Assembly (NCBI GenBank): GCA_964365465.1
Contig: CAYIPT010000012.1
Coordinates: 1-20,758 of the forward strand
Length of the DNA: 20,758 nucleotides
Reading direction: 5' to 3'
From: WO2-35-19 sp964365465
GTDB lineage: Bacteria > Patescibacteriota > Minisyncoccia > Phycocordibacterales > WO2-35-19
Below the pieces are notes generated by a model. The model worked only from the letters and a program-made list of their open reading frames with translations, was not told the DNA's origin and made no database searches. A program made the position numbers and the translations under genes. Position 1 is the first letter of the stretch; each line of letters begins with the position of its first letter. This document shows, one piece after another, positions 18,808 through 20,758 of this stretch.

Positions 18808-19341
18808 ATGTTTTATGTAGTGGGTTTGGGGAATCCGGGAGAAGAATACGAAGGGACGAGGCATAACACCGGCAGGGAGGCCGTTGATTTTTTTGAAAAG
18901 AAAAACGAGTTGTCTCCCAAAAAATTTTCTATCATTCATTCAAACGAGTTTATGAATAACTCCGGCCGGGCAGTCGTCAAATTTATTAAAAATAAAAAAG
19001 CCGCCCAAAACTTAATTGTTGTGCATGATGATATTGACTTACCTATTGGCACAATTAAAGTTTCTTATAACAAGGGCGCAGGCGGGCATAGGGGACTGGA
19101 TTCAGTTGTTAAAGCTGTTAAAACAAAAGAATTTGTCCGCATTCGTATCGGAATTTCTCCCGCTACTCCCAAAGGAAAAATTAAAAAACCTCAGGGCGAA
19201 AAAGCGGTGATTGATTTCATATTAAATAAATTCAAACCAGCAGAAATGGACATAATGAAGAAGACCTTCAAAAAAACCAGCGAAGCTATTCAAACTCTCA
19301 TAACTAACGGGCGAGACAAAGCAATGAATATGTATAATTGA
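18808..19341 (+). CDS. pth: Peptidyl-tRNA hydrolase
   Basis: This 177-residue Pth releases peptides from peptidyl-tRNA. Landmarks are VVGLGNPGEEYEGTRHNTG (Asn9 and catalytic His19), EFMNNSG (Asn50), VVHDDIDLPIG and GAGGHRGLDSV. The stretch between His19 and the FMN motif is shorter than in E. coli. The Asn of the usual GGHNG motif is Arg here, a change in a substrate-contacting position. The gene is divergent from lepB, and its stop abuts a large palindromic element shared with the convergent rpsA. Confidence 0.94.
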   Translation: MFYVVGLGNPGEEYEGTRHNTGREAVDFFEKKNELSPKKFSIIHSNEFMNNSGRAVVKFIKNKKAAQNLIVVHDDIDLPIGTIKVSYNKGAGGHRGLDSVVKAVKTKEFVRIRIGISPATPKGKIKKPQGEKAVIDFILNKFKPAEMDIMKKTFKKTSEAIQTLITNGRDKAMNMYN

Positions 19342-19424
19342 CCCCACCCCGCATACCTTCGGCATGCCGCCCCTCACCTTGACAAGGTGAGGGGCAAGAC
19401 GCCGTAAGGCGGATGGGGTGGGGT
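19341..19424. repeat. Cloverleaf-like palindromic element between pth and rpsA
   Basis: ACCCCACCCC (19341-19350) pairs with GGGGTGGGGT (19415-19424) and encloses three hairpins: GCAT-x-ATGC (19351-19367), CCCCTCACCTT-GAC-AAGGTGAGGGG (about 19370-19394) and GCC-GTAA-GGC (19401-19410). It begins at the last base of the pth stop and ends 4 bases before the rpsA stop, so it probably also acts as a bidirectional terminator. Confidence 0.8.
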
Positions 19425-19428
19425 AGTT

Positions 19429-20523
19429 TTATTTGCTTTCCACAAAACTCAGTGCCATCTTTTGTTCTTTGGGGTCAAAGATGTTTATTTTGAAATTATA
19501 TGTCTTGCCGAGCTCCAGCTTTTCCCGCAGTTTTTCTTCTGTGCCAAAATCAGAAATGTGCACCAAACCGGCCACACCTTCTTCTATGGAAGCCAAAGCG
19601 CCGTGCTTGTTGAATTTAATGACCACACCGCTGACCACATCGTCTTTTTTGTATTTTTTAGAAGCTTCGGTCCAAGGATTATTTTTGAGAGCTTTAATGG
19701 AAAGAGAAATTTTACCGTCTTTGACTTCTATTATTTTAACTCTTATTTTATCTCCCGCTTTGCCAAATTTGCGCGGATCGTCAACCAACCCCCAGTCAAT
19801 TTCTGAAATGTGAACCAAGCCCTCCAATCCATCTTCAATTTTGACAAAAATTCCAAAATCAACAATGCCCGTAATCTCACCCTCCAGTTCGTCTCCCAAA
19901 CTATACTTATCTATTATTTTTTCCTTTTCACAGCTATTGGAGTCCTTTTCAGAGAAAATAAGTTTTCCCTCCTTGGCGTTTACCCCTATAATGGATACTG
20001 AAATTTTTTGGCCGACCAGTTTTCTTAATTCTTCCAAAATTTTGTCCTTATCGCCATCTGAAACTCTCGGGTAATGCTCGGTTTTTAATTGAGAAGCCGG
20101 CAAAAATCCTGTGATACCCTGCCAAATCATCATTAAACCCCCCTTATTGGCTTCAGTTACGGCAATTTCAAATACTTTTTTATCCCTGATGGCTTCTTCG
20201 GCATCGCTCCAAATGAGAGCTTGTTTGGCCTCTTTAAGTGAAATTTCAATATAACCTTCTTTGTTATCGTTGCCGACTATTTTACCGGTGATTTTATCGC
20301 CTATATTTATTTTTTTTATGATATCTCGAGCATTTATGTATTCTCGACCGAATATGACACCAGTACCCCACGGCTTCAAATCAACAAAAATTGAATTTTT
20401 GTCAATGGAAATAACAGCACCTTCCACAATTGAGTCCTTCTCCGGCGGTAACACCGAGTCATTAAAAAACTTGGACATCCCGCTTTCCTTTGAATTTTCT
20501 TCACTAACTATTTTTTTTGGCAT
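19429..20523 (-). CDS. rpsA: Ribosomal protein S1-like (four S1 domains)
   Basis: This is a 364-residue protein from ATG 20523; a GTG 12 bases upstream is less likely. Four OB-fold S1 domains follow a polar N-terminus. The first opens at about 30 (VEGAVISIDKNSIFVDLKPW). The second includes ANKGGLMMIWQGITGFLPASQL. The third, closest to consensus, has GEITGIVDFGIFVKIEDGLE and GLVHISEIDW. The fourth has GVVIKFNKHGALASIEEGVA and GLVHISDFG. S1 binds single-stranded mRNA on the 30S subunit. Four domains is shorter than the six of E. coli and common in reduced genomes. The upstream leader has two stem-loops (20539-20584). Confidence 0.92.
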   Translation of the reverse strand: MPKKIVSEENSKESGMSKFFNDSVLPPEKDSIVEGAVISIDKNSIFVDLKPWGTGVIFGREYINARDIIKKINIGDKITGKIVGNDNKEGYIEISLKEAKQALIWSDAEEAIRDKKVFEIAVTEANKGGLMMIWQGITGFLPASQLKTEHYPRVSDGDKDKILEELRKLVGQKISVSIIGVNAKEGKLIFSEKDSNSCEKEKIIDKYSLGDELEGEITGIVDFGIFVKIEDGLEGLVHISEIDWGLVDDPRKFGKAGDKIRVKIIEVKDGKISLSIKALKNNPWTEASKKYKKDDVVSGVVIKFNKHGALASIEEGVAGLVHISDFGTEEKLREKLELGKTYNFKINIFDPKEQKMALSFVESK

Positions 20524-20538
20524 GATAATATACACAAC

Positions 20539-20584
20539 AAAAGCCGTAGCTTTTCCGCATCTCTTGCCATTTGGTATTGCGGAA
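20539..20584 (-). promoter_or_regulatory. Two stem-loops in the rpsA leader
   Basis: AAAAGC-CGTA-GCTTTT (20539-20554) and TTCCGCA (20553-20559) with TGCGGAA (20578-20584). They lie 16 to 61 bases before the rpsA ATG. They could be an autoregulatory site for S1, which represses its own translation in other bacteria, or a small terminator. Confidence 0.4.
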
Positions 20585-20628
20585 GGTTATGCTTCGGAAC
20601 TTTTTTATAATAGTATTATATTAGCACC

Positions 20629-20657
20629 TTGACTTTTAGAAAGCAAGGGTATATACT
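20629..20657 (+). promoter_or_regulatory. Strong plus-strand promoter near the window end
   Basis: TTGACT (20629-20634), exactly 17 bases, TATACT (20652-20657). The transcript would start near 20664. An ATG at 20731 opens a frame (M-V-R-A-I-E-P-L-V) that runs off the window, but an RNA gene is equally possible. Confidence 0.65.
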
Positions 20658-20758
20658 GAGAATGTAAGTGTTAAGTTTCTCTTTGTTTGTTTTGCGGCTT
20701 TAAATCGCGAACAGCAGGCGGAACCGCTTTATGGTGAGAGCAATCGAACCATTGGTCG

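Noticed and set aside
5818..19424. CRISPR array made of the GC-rich palindromes
   Set aside because: The repeats are scattered, differ in stem sequence, are not regularly spaced and no cas gene is present.

Overview
The window looks like a chromosomal piece of a Patescibacteria/CPR bacterium, probably Parcubacteria-like. The evidence is the small AT-rich gene set, the divergent short forms of Pth, YbeY, bS21 and S1, the FtsZ tail, a HisRS-like paralogue, a SipW/TasA-type surface operon, scarce Shine-Dalgarno sites, several leaderless promoters and many GC-rich palindromic repeats. The lineage is inferred from these features only.

Bases 1-4668 (+) form an envelope metal/thiol island. It holds the 3' end of a heavy-metal P1B-type ATPase, an isoprenylcysteine-methyltransferase-like membrane enzyme, a small Cys/His membrane protein, a CcdA-like transporter with vicinal cysteines, a membrane-anchored redoxin, a soluble helical Cys protein, an anchored protein with a CCGN-H-C-H motif, and a truncated SurA-like chaperone. 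It ends abruptly against a convergent anchored TIM-barrel glycosidase-like gene (4638-5804, -). Together these genes may be a copper-linked extracytoplasmic thiol relay, loosely analogous to Scs (suppressor of copper sensitivity) systems. This is the best candidate here for an undescribed system.

Bases 5818-11031 (+) hold a palindromic repeat, tRNA-Val(GAC), a 366-base structured leader with an inverted repeat covering the next start codon, and a surface-fibre operon: TasA/CalY-like protein, SipW signal peptidase, lamin-tail-domain protein with a SipW-type signal, anchored surface protein, and CAP-domain protein.

Bases 11040-14979 (-) are the housekeeping cluster rpsU-ybeY-ftsA-ftsZ-trxB. 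Palindromic elements sit between genes and, in frame, inside trxB and ybeY.

Bases 15000-17070 are an accessory patch. Two monocistronic genes of unknown function each have a promoter, a strong Shine-Dalgarno and a near-identical GC-rich terminator. Between them lie a candidate ~100-nt small RNA on the + strand and a BECR-like putative nuclease gene. Bases 17063-20535 hold a HisRS-like gene, lepB, pth and rpsA, with a cloverleaf-like palindrome between pth and rpsA. The window ends just after a strong + promoter whose product lies mostly outside.
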